A stretch of 64,000 nt of DNA. Origin: Microbacterium azadirachtae. Its GTDB lineage: Bacteria; Actinomycetota; Actinomycetes; Actinomycetales; Microbacteriaceae. Location: assembly GCF_000956505.1 (NCBI RefSeq), contig NZ_JYIX01000026.1:38250-102249 (forward strand), written 5' to 3'. Shown piece after piece: positions 15,747-24,983 of this stretch. Both the position numbers and the translations under genes were made by a program. Every line of letters begins with the position of its first letter. Positions within the stretch are counted from its first letter, which is position 1. Below the pieces are notes generated by a model, which was not told the DNA's origin, ran no database searches, and saw only the letters and a list, made by a program, of their open reading frames with translations.

Positions 15747-17050
15747 GCGGCCGCCGCCTTCGTGTCGGAGGAATCGGAGTTCTTCGAAGCCCGTCGCGCG
15801 ATCCGCGCCTTGGCGCGCTGCGAGCGCTCCGAGTCGTCCTTGGGCAGGAAGAAGATGGTGCGGATCAGCGGGGGCGCGGCGATGAACAGCACGATGAGCG
15901 ACTGCACCACCAGCACGATGTCGACCGGGATCGACTGCAGCGCCTGCATCGGGAACGATCCGGCTTTGAGCGCGCCGAACAGCAGGCCCGCCCAGAAGGT
16001 GCCCCAGGCGCGGCTGCGACCGAGCAGGGCCACCGTGATCGCGGTGAAGCCGATGCCGGCGTCGATGCCGCCGTCGAAGCCGCCCGTGATCGTGCTCTGG
16101 ATCTGGAACATGCCGGCCAGGCCCGCGAGCCCGCCGGAGAACAGCATGGCGTAGATGTACACGCGCGGGACGCTGATGCCCGCGGCCCGTGCGGCGCTGG
16201 GGTTCTCCCCCACTGCCCGCATCCGGAAGCCGAGGCTCGAACGCTCGACGAGCCACCACACGAACAGCGTCGCGACGATGACGATCGGGAAGCCCCAGTC
16301 GATCAGGTCGAGGCCGGGGAGCTTGGGCAGCACCGCGTTCGCCGGCGTCGGCCGCGAGATCGGCTGGATCTGCCCCGGCCGCTGCAGCAGCTGCGGCACC
16401 TGCACCAGCCACGTCACCAGGTAGAACGCGACGTAGTTGAGCATGATCGTGAGGATGACCTCGTGGGCGCCGGTGCGCGCCTTGAGCAGCCCCACGAGTC
16501 CGCCCCAGAGCGCGCCGGCGGCGATGCCGATGATGAGCGTCAGCGGGATCTGGATGATCGGCGGCAGGTTCAGCTGGAACGTGACCAGGGCCGCGGCCGC
16601 ACAGGCGATGAGCATCTGGCCGCGCGCGCCGATGTTGAACAGACCGACCCGGAACGCGACGGCGATGCCGAGTCCGGCGGCGATGAGCGGCGCCGCGAAC
16701 GCGATCGTGCTGCCCAGAGGCTTGACCGCGGACCAGAAGTCGGTGGCGCTGAAGTCGATGACGGATCCGTTGAACAGGGCCGTGTAGGCGCCCGCCACGA
16801 CCGTCCACGCCGCCCCCAGGGTGTCCCCGGGGCGTGCGAAGAAGTACCCGGCCGAGGCCTGCACATCGGGGCTGGTGATGGCGATCAGCACACCGCCGAC
16901 GACAAGGGCCAGCACGATCGCGAGCACCGTGGTGACCGCGCTGCCGCGCAGGATCTCCCGGAGCACGCGGTTCGAGACCGGCACCTCCTGGATGTTTCGG
17001 GTCATCGGCGGCTCGGGCGCCGGCGTCTGAGGTTCGGTCGCGGTGCTCAT
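15743..17050 (-). CDS. ABC nucleoside transporter permease 1 (BPD_transp_2)
   Basis: Membrane protein of 435 aa with a polar proline-rich N-terminus (about 30 residues), then several transmembrane helices. The conserved FRVGLFNIGARGQMLI near residue 135 and MRAVGENPSAARAAGI near residue 270 mark the YufP/NupP-type half of the nucleoside importer. ATGA overlaps occur with the ATPase upstream and permease 2 downstream, so the three are coupled. Confidence 0.92.
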   Translation of the reverse strand: MSTATEPQTPAPEPPMTRNIQEVPVSNRVLREILRGSAVTTVLAIVLALVVGGVLIAITSPDVQASAGYFFARPGDTLGAAWTVVAGAYTALFNGSVIDFSATDFWSAVKPLGSTIAFAAPLIAAGLGIAVAFRVGLFNIGARGQMLIACAAAALVTFQLNLPPIIQIPLTLIIGIAAGALWGGLVGLLKARTGAHEVILTIMLNYVAFYLVTWLVQVPQLLQRPGQIQPISRPTPANAVLPKLPGLDLIDWGFPIVIVATLFVWWLVERSSLGFRMRAVGENPSAARAAGISVPRVYIYAMLFSGGLAGLAGMFQIQSTITGGFDGGIDAGIGFTAITVALLGRSRAWGTFWAGLLFGALKAGSFPMQALQSIPVDIVLVVQSLIVLFIAAPPLIRTIFFLPKDDSERSQRAKARIARRASKNSDSSDTKAAAA

Positions 17051-18561
17051 GCGGCAGCCTCCGTCGGGTTCTCGCCGGCCATCATCAGGCCGAGCACATC
17101 GCGCGGGGTGTCTCCGGGGACGATCCCGACGACGCGTCCGCGATACATGACCGCGATGCGGTCGGCCAGGGCGGTGACCTCGTCGAGCTCGGTCGACACC
17201 ACGACCACAGGGATTCCGGAATCGCGGGTGGCGACGATGCGCTTGTGGATGAACTCGATGGATCCGACATCCACGCCGCGAGTCGGCTGCGATGCCAGCA
17301 GCAGCTTGAGGTCGCGGTTGAGCTCGCGCGCGATCACGACCTTCTGCTGGTTTCCGCCGGACAGCGAGCCGGCCGCCTGGCCAGGCCCCTGGGTGCGGAT
17401 GTCGAACTCGGAGATCCGCTTCTTCGCGAAGTCGTCGAGCACGCCGCGCAGGATCGTCCCGAAGCGGCTGAACGCCGGGTCGTCCGAGCGGTCGAGGATG
17501 AGGTTCTCGGCCACGGAGAACGCGCCGACCAGGCCGTCCTCGTTGCGGTCCTCCGGCACGAACCCGACGCCGGCGTCGAGCACCTGGTGCACGTTGCGGC
17601 CGACCAGCTCGACGCCGTTCAGCGAGATGGATCCGGTCACCCTGGTGCCGAGTCCGATGATCGCCTCGGCGAGCTCGGTCTGCCCGTTGCCCTGCACGCC
17701 CGCGATCGCGAGCACCTCGCCGGGGTGCACCTCGAAGCTCACGTCGTCGACGACGACGACGCCGTCCGGGGCGATCACGCGCAGATCCTTCACGCGCAGG
17801 CCGCCCTCGCCGATCTTCGGCGGATCCTTGTGCACGGTGAGCTCGACCGCGCGTCCCACCATCATCGATGCGAGCTCGGTGTTCGAGGACTTGGGGTCGG
17901 CCTCGCCGACCACCCTGCCGAGCCGGATCACGGTGATCTTGTCGGCGATCGCGCGCACCTCGCGCAGCTTGTGCGTGATGAACACGATGGCGGTGCCCTC
18001 ATCGCGCAGCTGCTTCATGATCTCCATGAGCTCGTCGGTCTCCTGCGGCGTGAGCACAGCGGTCGGCTCGTCGAAGACGAGCACCTTCGCGTCGCGGCTC
18101 AGCGCCTTGATGATCTCCACGCGCTGCTGCACGCCGACCGGGAGGTCGCCGACGATCGCGTCCGGGTCGACCTCGAAGCCGAACCGGGAGGCGACCTGTC
18201 GCACGTGCTCGCGGGCGGCCGCGATGTCCAGCACGCCGAGCGCCTTGGACTGCTCGTGCCCGAGCATCACGTTCTCGGCGACGGTGAACACCGGGATGAG
18301 CATGAAGTGCTGGTGCACCATGCCGATGCCGGCCGCCATCGCGTCGCCGGGGCCGCGGAAGTGCTGCGGCACGCCGTCGAGCAGGATCTCGCCCTCATCG
18401 GCCTGGTACAGGCCGTAGAGGACGTTCATCAGGGTCGATTTGCCGGCCCCGTTCTCGCCCAGCAGGGCGTGGATCTCGCCGCCCTCGACGACCACGTCGA
18501 TGTGGTCGTTGGCGACAAGGGATCCGAAGCGTTTGGTGATGCCGCGGAGCTCGAGCTTCAT
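17047..18561 (-). CDS. ABC nucleoside transporter ATP-binding protein (two fused NBDs)
   Basis: Protein of 504 aa with two nucleotide-binding domains. The first has Walker A GENGAGKST near residue 36, Q-loop HQHFMLIP, signature LPVGVQQRVEI and Walker B VLVFDEPTAVL. The second has a degenerate Walker A (GVQGNGQTEL), signature LSGGNQQKV near residue 400 and ASQPTRGVD in place of a normal Walker B. One impaired site is usual in sugar/nucleoside importers of this class. The start at 18561 is set by a leaderless -10 box 7 nt upstream, so the transporter and salvage genes may have a promoter separate from that of the lipoprotein. Confidence 0.93.
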   Translation of the reverse strand: MKLELRGITKRFGSLVANDHIDVVVEGGEIHALLGENGAGKSTLMNVLYGLYQADEGEILLDGVPQHFRGPGDAMAAGIGMVHQHFMLIPVFTVAENVMLGHEQSKALGVLDIAAAREHVRQVASRFGFEVDPDAIVGDLPVGVQQRVEIIKALSRDAKVLVFDEPTAVLTPQETDELMEIMKQLRDEGTAIVFITHKLREVRAIADKITVIRLGRVVGEADPKSSNTELASMMVGRAVELTVHKDPPKIGEGGLRVKDLRVIAPDGVVVVDDVSFEVHPGEVLAIAGVQGNGQTELAEAIIGLGTRVTGSISLNGVELVGRNVHQVLDAGVGFVPEDRNEDGLVGAFSVAENLILDRSDDPAFSRFGTILRGVLDDFAKKRISEFDIRTQGPGQAAGSLSGGNQQKVVIARELNRDLKLLLASQPTRGVDVGSIEFIHKRIVATRDSGIPVVVVSTELDEVTALADRIAVMYRGRVVGIVPGDTPRDVLGLMMAGENPTEAAA

Positions 18562-18568
18562 AGTGGTG

Positions 18569-18574
18569 ACCCTA
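18569..18574 (-). promoter_or_regulatory. -10 box of internal leaderless promoter before nucleoside ABC ATPase
   Basis: Minus-strand TAGGGT ends 7 nt before the ATG at 18561 in the 114-nt gap after the lipoprotein gene. It rejects the upstream in-frame ATG at 18594. Confidence 0.6.
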
Positions 18575-18675
18575 TCCGGGAAGGCGTGTCTCAAAGAAGA
18601 GCGCGGGACGCCCGACCCGCCCGTCGAGCCATCAGGCTGCGGCGGCGGACCGGAACGTCCCGCGTCGAAGGGGGA

Positions 18676-19791
18676 TTACTTCGGGGAGCTGGGCGAGGTG
18701 ACCTTGATGTCACCCTTGATGATCTTGTCCTGCAGCGCCTTCAGCTCGTCGGTCAGGCCCTTCGGGAGCTTGCTCTCGAAGTCGTGGAAGGACGACAGGC
18801 CCACGCCGTTGTTCTCCAGGGTGCCGACGTACGCCGTCGGGTCGAAGGAGCCCTTCGCCGTCTCGGTGACCGTGCTGTACACGGCGTCGTCGATCCGCTT
18901 CATGATCGAGACCAGGATCTGGTCGGCGACCGACGGGTCGGCCACGGCGAGGTCGGAGTCGACGCCGAGCATGACCGTCTTCTTGCCGCCGTCCTTGATC
19001 GCCGCGCTCGCGGAGAGGTAGATCGGGCCGCCGACGGGGAGGATCGGGTCGACGCCCTGGTCCAGCACCGAGTTCGCGGTCTGCTTGGCGACGTCGTTCG
19101 CCTGGAACGCGCCGGTGAACGAGCCGTCCTGCTTGTCCTTGTCCCAGCCGACGACGGCGACGTTCGCGCCCTTGTCCTCGTTGTACTTCTTGACGCCGTC
19201 GACGTAGCCGTCCATGAAGATCGTCACGGGCGGGATCTTCATGCCGCCGAAGGTGCCGACCTTGTTCGCGCCGGACTGCGCCGACCAGGCCGCTGCGGCG
19301 TAGCCGCCGAGGTAGGCCGCCTGAGCGGTGTCGAACAGCAGCGGCTTGATGTTCGGCGCCGCCGGCTTTCCGGTGTTCTTGGGGTCGGCCATCGAGTCGA
19401 TGATGCCGAAGTTGAGCTTCGGGTTGGCGATGGCCGCGTCAGCGATCGCCTGGTCCAGCTTGAAGCCCACACCGATGATCAGCGTGCACTTTCCCGCGAT
19501 GAGGGAGTCGATGTTCGGCTTGTAGTCGCCGTCCGCCTTGGACTCGACCGTGATCGGCTTGACCCCGAGGTCCTTGCCGGCCTTCTCGATGCCGTTCTTG
19601 GCCGACTCGTTGAAGGACTTGTCGTTGAACCCGCCGCTGTCGGAGACGAGGCAGGGCTTGAAGTTGGCGTCGGCGGGCTTCGCCGCGCTCGAGCTCGCCG
19701 GGGCAGGAGCGGAACCGCAACCTGCGAGGGCGACGATGACACCGGCCGCGACGGTCGCGCCGATCAGCTTCTTGGTGAGGGAGATGGTCAC
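18676..19791 (-). CDS. BMP family lipoprotein, nucleoside-binding component of ABC importer
   Basis: Secreted lipoprotein of 371 aa. The signal peptide ends in the lipobox LAGC (Cys25), followed by an Ala/Pro/Ser linker. The PnrA/BMP domain shows LVSDSGGFNDKSFNESAKNG near residue 50, a GVGFKLDQAI stretch and LGVDSDLAVADPS in the C-terminal lobe. It captures nucleosides outside the membrane and hands them to the two permeases. GGAGG lies 11 nt before the ATG. It is the first gene of the nucleoside operon on the minus strand. Confidence 0.93.
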   Translation of the reverse strand: MTISLTKKLIGATVAAGVIVALAGCGSAPAPASSSAAKPADANFKPCLVSDSGGFNDKSFNESAKNGIEKAGKDLGVKPITVESKADGDYKPNIDSLIAGKCTLIIGVGFKLDQAIADAAIANPKLNFGIIDSMADPKNTGKPAAPNIKPLLFDTAQAAYLGGYAAAAWSAQSGANKVGTFGGMKIPPVTIFMDGYVDGVKKYNEDKGANVAVVGWDKDKQDGSFTGAFQANDVAKQTANSVLDQGVDPILPVGGPIYLSASAAIKDGGKKTVMLGVDSDLAVADPSVADQILVSIMKRIDDAVYSTVTETAKGSFDPTAYVGTLENNGVGLSSFHDFESKLPKGLTDELKALQDKIIKGDIKVTSPSSPK

Positions 19792-20003
19792 TCGGGCCTC
19801 CAGAACACGAGCCCGCGGCCATCGCGGGTCACTTGAAAGTTACCGACTATGACGGGGATCGGGCATCCTCGTCCGTGTCGCTGGAGTCAATGGTTACAAA
19901 CATGAGATCACATGCGCTCGTCCGTGCTCATATGAGCAGATCACTCTGACCATCCCTGCTTTCGTGCAGAGTCGTGCGCATCTGCTGATGAACCGCCGAC
20001 GCG
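19792..20003. other. Intergenic region upstream of nucleoside lipoprotein gene
   Basis: This 212-bp gap must hold the promoter of the nucleoside operon. It is visibly AT-richer than the surrounding DNA (19880-19950) and contains GTTACAAACATGAGATCACATG and its surroundings in which short ATGAG/CTCAT elements repeat (19908, 19927, 19932). I cannot assign -35/-10 boxes with confidence. Confidence 0.4.
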
Positions 20004-21119
20004 TCAGAGCACGTCGCCGCGGCCGTTGAGCTTGAGCGACTCGACGACGCCCTTCACCCGCTGCGCGTGCTCGATGGTGGTCACGAGCAGCGCATCAGGG
20101 GTGTCCACCACGACGATGTCCTGCACCCCGACCAGGCTGATCACCCGGGAGGTCTGGCTGACCAGGATCCCGCTCGCCGCGTCCGACAGCACGCGCGCCG
20201 AGGGACCGAGCACGGCCAGGTCGTTCTTGCGCCCGTTGAGGATGAGCTTGGTGAGCGAGGCGAAGTCCCCCACGTCGTCCCAGTCGAAATGGCCGGGCAC
20301 GACGGCCAGCCGGCCGCCCTCGGCCGCCGGCTCGGCGACGGCGTAGTCGATCGCGATCTTCGGGAGCGCCGGCCACACCCGGTCGACGACCGCTCCGCGG
20401 CGATCGCGATCGTCCCACGCCTCGGCGAGCTCGAGGAGCCCCGCGTGCAGCGCGGGCTGGTGCCGCTCGAGCTCCGCCAGCAGCACGTCGGCGCGGCTGA
20501 TGAACATGCCCGCGTTCCAGAGGTAGCTGCGGTCCTCGTAGTACGTCTTCGCGGTGGCCAGATCCGGCTTCTCCACGAACCGCTCGACGAGCGACGCCTC
20601 GCGCACGCCGTCCACGTCGAGCTCCTCGCCCTGCTTGATGTAGCCGAAGCCGACCGCGGGCTCGGTCGGGGTGATCCCGATCGTGACGATGAACCCCTGC
20701 CGCGCGACCTCGACGGCGTCGCGCACGGCGAACTCGAACTTGCGCGTGCTGCGGATGACGTGATCGGCGCTGAAGGATCCGATGATCACGTCCGGTTCGC
20801 GCCGGTGCAGGATCGCCGCGGCGAGCCCGATCGCCGCGGCCGACTCGCGCGGCTCCGACTCCAGGAAGACGTTCCTGTCGGGGATGCCGGGAAGCTGCGC
20901 CTCGACGGCGGCCCGGTGCGCGCGGCCCGTCACAACGGCGATCCGGTCGTGACCGGCGAGTGGTTCGATCCGATCCCAGGTGTCGCGCAGCAGCGACTGT
21001 CCAGAGCCGGTCAGGTCGTGCAGGAACTTCGGCGCATCCGCGCGGGACAGCGGCCACAGCCGGCTCCCGATGCCCCCGGCGGGGATGACGGCGTAGAAGT
21101 CGGAGATCGGCTCGCGCAT
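20004..21119 (-). CDS. manC: Mannose-1-phosphate guanylyltransferase
   Basis: Protein of 371 aa, nucleotidyltransferase fold. The N-terminal motif is VIPAGGIGSRLWPLSR, with FLHDLTGSGQSLL following. ADHVIRS supplies the metal-binding aspartate region, and VGFGYIKQGEEL and VEKPDLATAKTY complete the GDP-mannose pyrophosphorylase pattern. It makes GDP-mannose from GTP and mannose-1-phosphate for glycans and lipomannan-like envelope polymers. It lacks the C-terminal isomerase domain of the bifunctional enzymes. The start at 21119 is set by a leaderless box; the ATG at 21209 would add a basic, unconserved tail. Confidence 0.92.
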   Translation of the reverse strand: MREPISDFYAVIPAGGIGSRLWPLSRADAPKFLHDLTGSGQSLLRDTWDRIEPLAGHDRIAVVTGRAHRAAVEAQLPGIPDRNVFLESEPRESAAAIGLAAAILHRREPDVIIGSFSADHVIRSTRKFEFAVRDAVEVARQGFIVTIGITPTEPAVGFGYIKQGEELDVDGVREASLVERFVEKPDLATAKTYYEDRSYLWNAGMFISRADVLLAELERHQPALHAGLLELAEAWDDRDRRGAVVDRVWPALPKIAIDYAVAEPAAEGGRLAVVPGHFDWDDVGDFASLTKLILNGRKNDLAVLGPSARVLSDAASGILVSQTSRVISLVGVQDIVVVDTPDALLVTTIEHAQRVKGVVESLKLNGRGDVL

Positions 21120-21126
21120 GGTCACC

Positions 21127-21132
21127 AGCGTA
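21127..21132 (-). promoter_or_regulatory. -10 box of leaderless manC transcript
   Basis: Minus-strand TACGCT ends 7 nt before the ATG at 21119. Confidence 0.6.
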
Positions 21133-21317
21133 GCGAGCGCCCCCGAGCGACTCCTCGGAGCCCGCGCGCACGATCGCAATCGTGCATGGTTCCGATCGCA
21201 GAAGCGCATCGCGCTAAGGGTCGCCTTCGTCGCTCCCAGCCAGCTGACAGGAATAGGATGAGGGGGATCGGACGCCTGCGCGCCGCGATCCTTCGCTATC
21301 GATCAGGGAGGACGACT

Positions 21318-21752
21318 GTGTCCGCAAGCACTCGCTTGACACCTTCGATTGCGGAAACCACGTCCAAGACGCCGCGCGGCACCCTCTACCGGGGTCGCGA
21401 AGGCATGTGGTCCTGGGTTCTGCATCGCATCACCGGAATCTCCATCTTCTTCTTCCTCCTGGTGCACGTGCTCGACACGTCGCTCATCCGGGTCTCGCCG
21501 GAGGCGTACGACGCCGTTCTCGGCACGTACAAGAACCCGATCATGGGGCTGGGCGAGACGGTGCTCGTCGCCGCGATCGTGTTCCACGCGCTCAACGGCC
21601 TGCGGATCATCCTGGTCGACGTGTGGTCCAAGGGCGCCCAGTACCAGCGGCAGATGTTCTGGATCGTCATCGGCCTGTGGCTGGTGCTGATGGCCAGTTT
21701 CGCACCGCGCCACCTGATCAACGTGTTCTCGCACGTGGGAGGTGCGAGCTGA
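21318..21752 (+). CDS. sdhC: Succinate dehydrogenase, cytochrome b556 subunit
   Basis: Membrane anchor of 144 aa with three transmembrane helices. SWVLHRITGISIFFFLLVHVLD carries the SdhC signature (Ser/His/Arg for quinone binding and the H of helix 2 for heme), with HALNGLRIILVD in helix 3. It starts at GTG 21318 after GGGAGG. It is first of the sdhCDAB operon, in the same position and orientation as Rv3316. The 198-nt gap to manC contains TAGGAT near 21254 as a possible -10. Confidence 0.93.
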   Translation: MSASTRLTPSIAETTSKTPRGTLYRGREGMWSWVLHRITGISIFFFLLVHVLDTSLIRVSPEAYDAVLGTYKNPIMGLGETVLVAAIVFHALNGLRIILVDVWSKGAQYQRQMFWIVIGLWLVLMASFAPRHLINVFSHVGGAS

Positions 21753-22207
21753 TGGCCGCTGACGTCTTCACCACGCAGCACATGGCGGCTCCGCGCCGCA
21801 ACAAGGGCTTCAACATCGAGAAGTGGGGCTGGATCTACATGCGCGTGTCGGGCGTCGTGCTCGTCGTGCTGATCTTCGGCCACCTGTTCGTCAACCTCAT
21901 GCTCGGCGAGGGCATCCACGCCCTGGACTTCGCGTTCGTCGCCGGCAAGTACGCGACGCCGTTCTGGCAGTGGTGGGACGTGCTGATGCTGTGGCTGGCG
22001 CTCATCCACGGCGCCAACGGCATGCGCACGGTCGTCAACGACTACGTCGGCCACACGGGTATCCGCAAGACCCTCCTGGTCGTGCTCGGCCTGGCCACCG
22101 CGCTGCTCGTCCTGCTCGGCACCCTGGTCGTGTTCACCTTCGACCCCTGCAACGGCGTGTTCGAGAGCGGCGCCATGTGGGACACCTGCAAGGCGCTGGG
22201 CAAATAG
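21752..22207 (+). CDS. sdhD: Succinate dehydrogenase membrane anchor subunit
   Basis: Protein of 151 aa with three transmembrane helices. The matching signature WIYMRVSGVVLVVLIFGHLF has the heme-ligand histidine, and LIHGANGMRTVVNDY is in helix 3. It overlaps the sdhC stop by 1 nt (TGATG). With SdhC it anchors the flavoprotein and iron-sulfur subunits and forms the menaquinone site. Confidence 0.92.
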   Translation: MAADVFTTQHMAAPRRNKGFNIEKWGWIYMRVSGVVLVVLIFGHLFVNLMLGEGIHALDFAFVAGKYATPFWQWWDVLMLWLALIHGANGMRTVVNDYVGHTGIRKTLLVVLGLATALLVLLGTLVVFTFDPCNGVFESGAMWDTCKALGK

Positions 22208-22277
22208 CCCGGCGATCGGCGGCGAGACAAGCTCCCCCGCGGCAGCGGCGAAAAAGCTCAGAGAATAGGCAGAACCA

Positions 22278-24104
22278 GTGACCACTGAGACCCAGGATTC
22301 CGTCGTCAAGAACGGCGTGCACCACCATCAGTTCGACATCGTGATCGTCGGCGCCGGCGGCGCCGGCATGCGTGCGGCGATCGAGGCCGGCCCTGGCGCG
22401 AAGACCGCGGTGATCTCGAAGCTCTACCCCACCCGCTCCCACACGGGCGCGGCGCAGGGCGGCATGGCCGCGGCGCTCGCGAACGTCGAGGAGGACAGCT
22501 GGGAGTGGCACACCTTCGACACCGTCAAGGGCGGCGACTACCTCGTCGACCAGGACGCGGCGGAGATCCTCGCCAAGGAGGCCATCGACGCGGTCATCGA
22601 CCTCGAGAACATGGGCCTTCCGTTCAACCGCACGCCCGAGGGCAAGATCGACCAGCGCCGCTTCGGCGGGCACACGGCCGAGCACGGCAAGACGCCCGTC
22701 CGCCGTGCGTGCTACGCGGCGGACCGCACCGGTCACATGATCCTGCAGACGCTGTTCCAGAACTGCGTGAAGCTCGGCATCAACTTCTTCAACGAGTTCT
22801 ACGTGCTCGACCTCATCACGGTGAAGGACGAGGCGGGCAAGACCGGCATCGCCGGCGTGGTCGCCTACGACCTGTCCACGGGCGAGCTGCACGTCTTCCA
22901 CGCCAAGGCCGTGATCTTCGCGACCGGCGGCTTCGGCAAGATCTTCAAGACCACCTCGAACGCGCACACCCTCACCGGAGACGGCGTCGGGATCGTGTGG
23001 CGCAAGGGCCTGCCGCTGGAGGACCTCGAGTTCTTCCAGTTCCACCCGACCGGCCTCGCCGGTCTCGGCATCCTGCTCACCGAGGGCGCACGCGGTGAGG
23101 GCGCGATCCTGCGAAACGCCTCCGGCGAGCGCTTCATGGAGCGCTACGCCCCCACGATCAAGGACCTCGCACCGCGCGACATCGTCGCCCGCTGCATGGT
23201 GCAGGAGGTCGCGGAGGGCCGTGGAGCGGGCCCGCACAAGGACTACGTGCTGCTGGACTGCACGCACCTCGGCGCCGAGGTCCTGGAGACCAAGCTCCCC
23301 GACATCACGGAGTTCGCGCGCACCTACCTCGGTGTCGACCCCGTCGTCGAGCCGGTCCCCGTGATGCCCACCGCGCACTACGCCATGGGCGGCATCCCGA
23401 CCAACAACAGCGGCGAGGTGCTCGCCGACAACGACACCGTGGTGCCAGGCCTGTACGCCGCGGGCGAGTGCGCCTGCGTCTCGGTGCACGGCGCCAACCG
23501 CCTCGGCACGAACTCGCTCCTGGACATCAACGTGTTCGGCAAGCGCAGCGGTCGCAACGCCGTTGAGTACGTCAAGACGGCCGAGTTCCTGCCCCTCCCC
23601 GAGTCGCCGGAGACCGCGGTCAAGGAGATGCTCGAGGGGCTGCGGAACAACGCGGGCACCGAGCGCATCGCCGTGCTGCGCAAGAAGCTGCAGGAGGAGA
23701 TGGACAAGGGCGCGCAGGTCTTCCGCACGCACGAGTCCCTCCAGCACGTGCTGGGCGTGATCGCTGAGCTCCGCGAGCGCTACAAGAACGTGCACGTCGA
23801 CGACAAGGGCAGCCGGTTCAACACCGATCTGCTCGAGGCTGTCGAGCTGGGCTTCCTCCTCGACATCGCCGAGGTCGTCGTCTACGCCGCGCAGAACCGC
23901 GAGGAGAGCCGTGGCGGCCACATGCGCGACGACTTCCCGAAGCGCGACGACGAGAACTACATGCAGCACACGATGGCGTACCTGACCGGCGACCCGCACT
24001 CGTCGACGCCGAGCGACCACATCAAGCTCGACTGGAAGCCGGTCGTGTTCACGAAGAACGAGCAGGGCGAGTTGAACTACCCGCCGATGGAGAGGAAGTA
24101 CTGA
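22278..24104 (+). CDS. sdhA: Succinate dehydrogenase flavoprotein subunit
   Basis: Protein of 608 aa. The FAD motif is [17 protein letters not shown], and [15 protein letters not shown] contains the histidine for covalent FAD. Active-site regions [19 protein letters not shown] and [14 protein letters not shown] follow, with FAD-binding [12 protein letters not shown] near residue 400. The start is GTG at 22278, 70 nt after sdhD, without a strong ribosome binding site. It oxidises succinate to fumarate at the inner face of the membrane. Confidence 0.96.
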   Translation: MTTETQDSVVKNGVHHHQFDIVIVGAGGAGMRAAIEAGPGAKTAVISKLYPTRSHTGAAQGGMAAALANVEEDSWEWHTFDTVKGGDYLVDQDAAEILAKEAIDAVIDLENMGLPFNRTPEGKIDQRRFGGHTAEHGKTPVRRACYAADRTGHMILQTLFQNCVKLGINFFNEFYVLDLITVKDEAGKTGIAGVVAYDLSTGELHVFHAKAVIFATGGFGKIFKTTSNAHTLTGDGVGIVWRKGLPLEDLEFFQFHPTGLAGLGILLTEGARGEGAILRNASGERFMERYAPTIKDLAPRDIVARCMVQEVAEGRGAGPHKDYVLLDCTHLGAEVLETKLPDITEFARTYLGVDPVVEPVPVMPTAHYAMGGIPTNNSGEVLADNDTVVPGLYAAGECACVSVHGANRLGTNSLLDINVFGKRSGRNAVEYVKTAEFLPLPESPETAVKEMLEGLRNNAGTERIAVLRKKLQEEMDKGAQVFRTHESLQHVLGVIAELRERYKNVHVDDKGSRFNTDLLEAVELGFLLDIAEVVVYAAQNREESRGGHMRDDFPKRDDENYMQHTMAYLTGDPHSSTPSDHIKLDWKPVVFTKNEQGELNYPPMERKY

Positions 24105-24877
24105 TGTCCGCCGCCGTCGTTGAGGAAGTCGTCTCTGAGGCCGTCGTCGAAGACTCGGGCGTGCAGTCCTTCCTCGTCACGTTCAACATCCGCCGCTTCG
24201 ACCCCGAGGTCGACAGCGAGCCGCACTGGGTCGACTACGACGTGGAGCTGTACGCGACCGACCGCGTGCTCGACGCGCTGCACAAGATCAAGTGGGAGGT
24301 CGACGGATCCCTCACGTTCCGCCGCTCCTGCGCGCACGGCATCTGCGGATCCGATGCGATGCGCATCAACGGCCGCAACCGCCTCGCCTGCAAGACGCTG
24401 ATCAAGGACCTGGACATCTCCAAGCCGATCTACGTCGAGGCGATCAAGGGCCTGCCGCTCGAGAAGGACCTCGTCGTCGACATGGATCCGTTCTTCGCCG
24501 CGTTCCGCGAGGTGAAGCCGTTCCTGCTGACCACGAGCGAGCCGGAGAAGGGCAAGGAGCGCGTGCAGTCGATCGCCGACCGCGCGGTCTTCGACGACAC
24601 CACCAAGTGCATCCTGTGCGCCGCGTGCACCTCGTCGTGCCCCGTGTTCTGGACCGACGGGCAGTACTTCGGCCCCGCCGCGATCGTGAACGCGCACCGC
24701 TTCATCTTCGACTCGCGCGACGACGCCGCCGACGTGCGCCTCGACATCCTCAACGACAAGGAGGGCGTCTGGCGCTGCCGCACGACCTTCAACTGCACCG
24801 AGGCGTGCCCCCGCGGCATCGAGGTCACCAAGGCGATCGCCGAAGTGAAGCAGGCCGTCCTGCGCGGTCGACCGTAA
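24104..24877 (+). CDS. sdhB: Succinate dehydrogenase iron-sulfur subunit
   Basis: Protein of 257 aa. The [2Fe-2S] cluster cysteines are in RRSCAHGICGSDAM and NRLACKTL. The [4Fe-4S] and [3Fe-4S] ligands are CILCAACTSSCPVF and NCTEACPRGIEV. The ATG overlaps the sdhA stop (TGATG). It carries electrons from FAD to quinone. A strong hairpin follows 22 nt after the stop. Confidence 0.96.
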   Translation: MSAAVVEEVVSEAVVEDSGVQSFLVTFNIRRFDPEVDSEPHWVDYDVELYATDRVLDALHKIKWEVDGSLTFRRSCAHGICGSDAMRINGRNRLACKTLIKDLDISKPIYVEAIKGLPLEKDLVVDMDPFFAAFREVKPFLLTTSEPEKGKERVQSIADRAVFDDTTKCILCAACTSSCPVFWTDGQYFGPAAIVNAHRFIFDSRDDAADVRLDILNDKEGVWRCRTTFNCTEACPRGIEVTKAIAEVKQAVLRGRP

Positions 24878-24899
24878 CAGGATCCCTTCCGCACCTCCG

Positions 24900-24932
24900 G
24901 AGAGGCGCCACCCCCTGCGGGTGGCGCCTCTC
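24900..24932 (+). terminator. Rho-independent-type hairpin after sdhB
   Basis: A perfect 14-bp stem GAGAGGCGCCACCC/GGGTGGCGCCTCTC with a 5-nt loop. The T-tract is poor, as is usual in this GC range. Confidence 0.75.
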
Positions 24933-24971
24933 CGCGTCTCCCACCCGCGACGGGCGGCCCTGAGCACTCGC

Positions 24972-24977
24972 TAGGGT
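24972..24977 (+). promoter_or_regulatory. -10 box of leaderless yihY-like transcript
   Basis: TAGGGT ends 6 nt before the GTG at 24984. No ribosome binding site precedes it. Confidence 0.55.
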
Positions 24978-24983
24978 GAGATC

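Noticed and set aside
14460..16808. One giant fused permease from the continuous minus-strand frame
   Set aside because: The frame upstream of 15746 is out of phase with the conserved permease 1 sequence. ATGA overlap at 15743-15746 shows two separate genes.
17245..19836. An 863-codon plus-strand frame opposite the nucleoside ATPase and lipoprotein genes
   Set aside because: Same pattern of a composition-driven shadow frame; the minus-strand genes have full motif sets and signal sequences.
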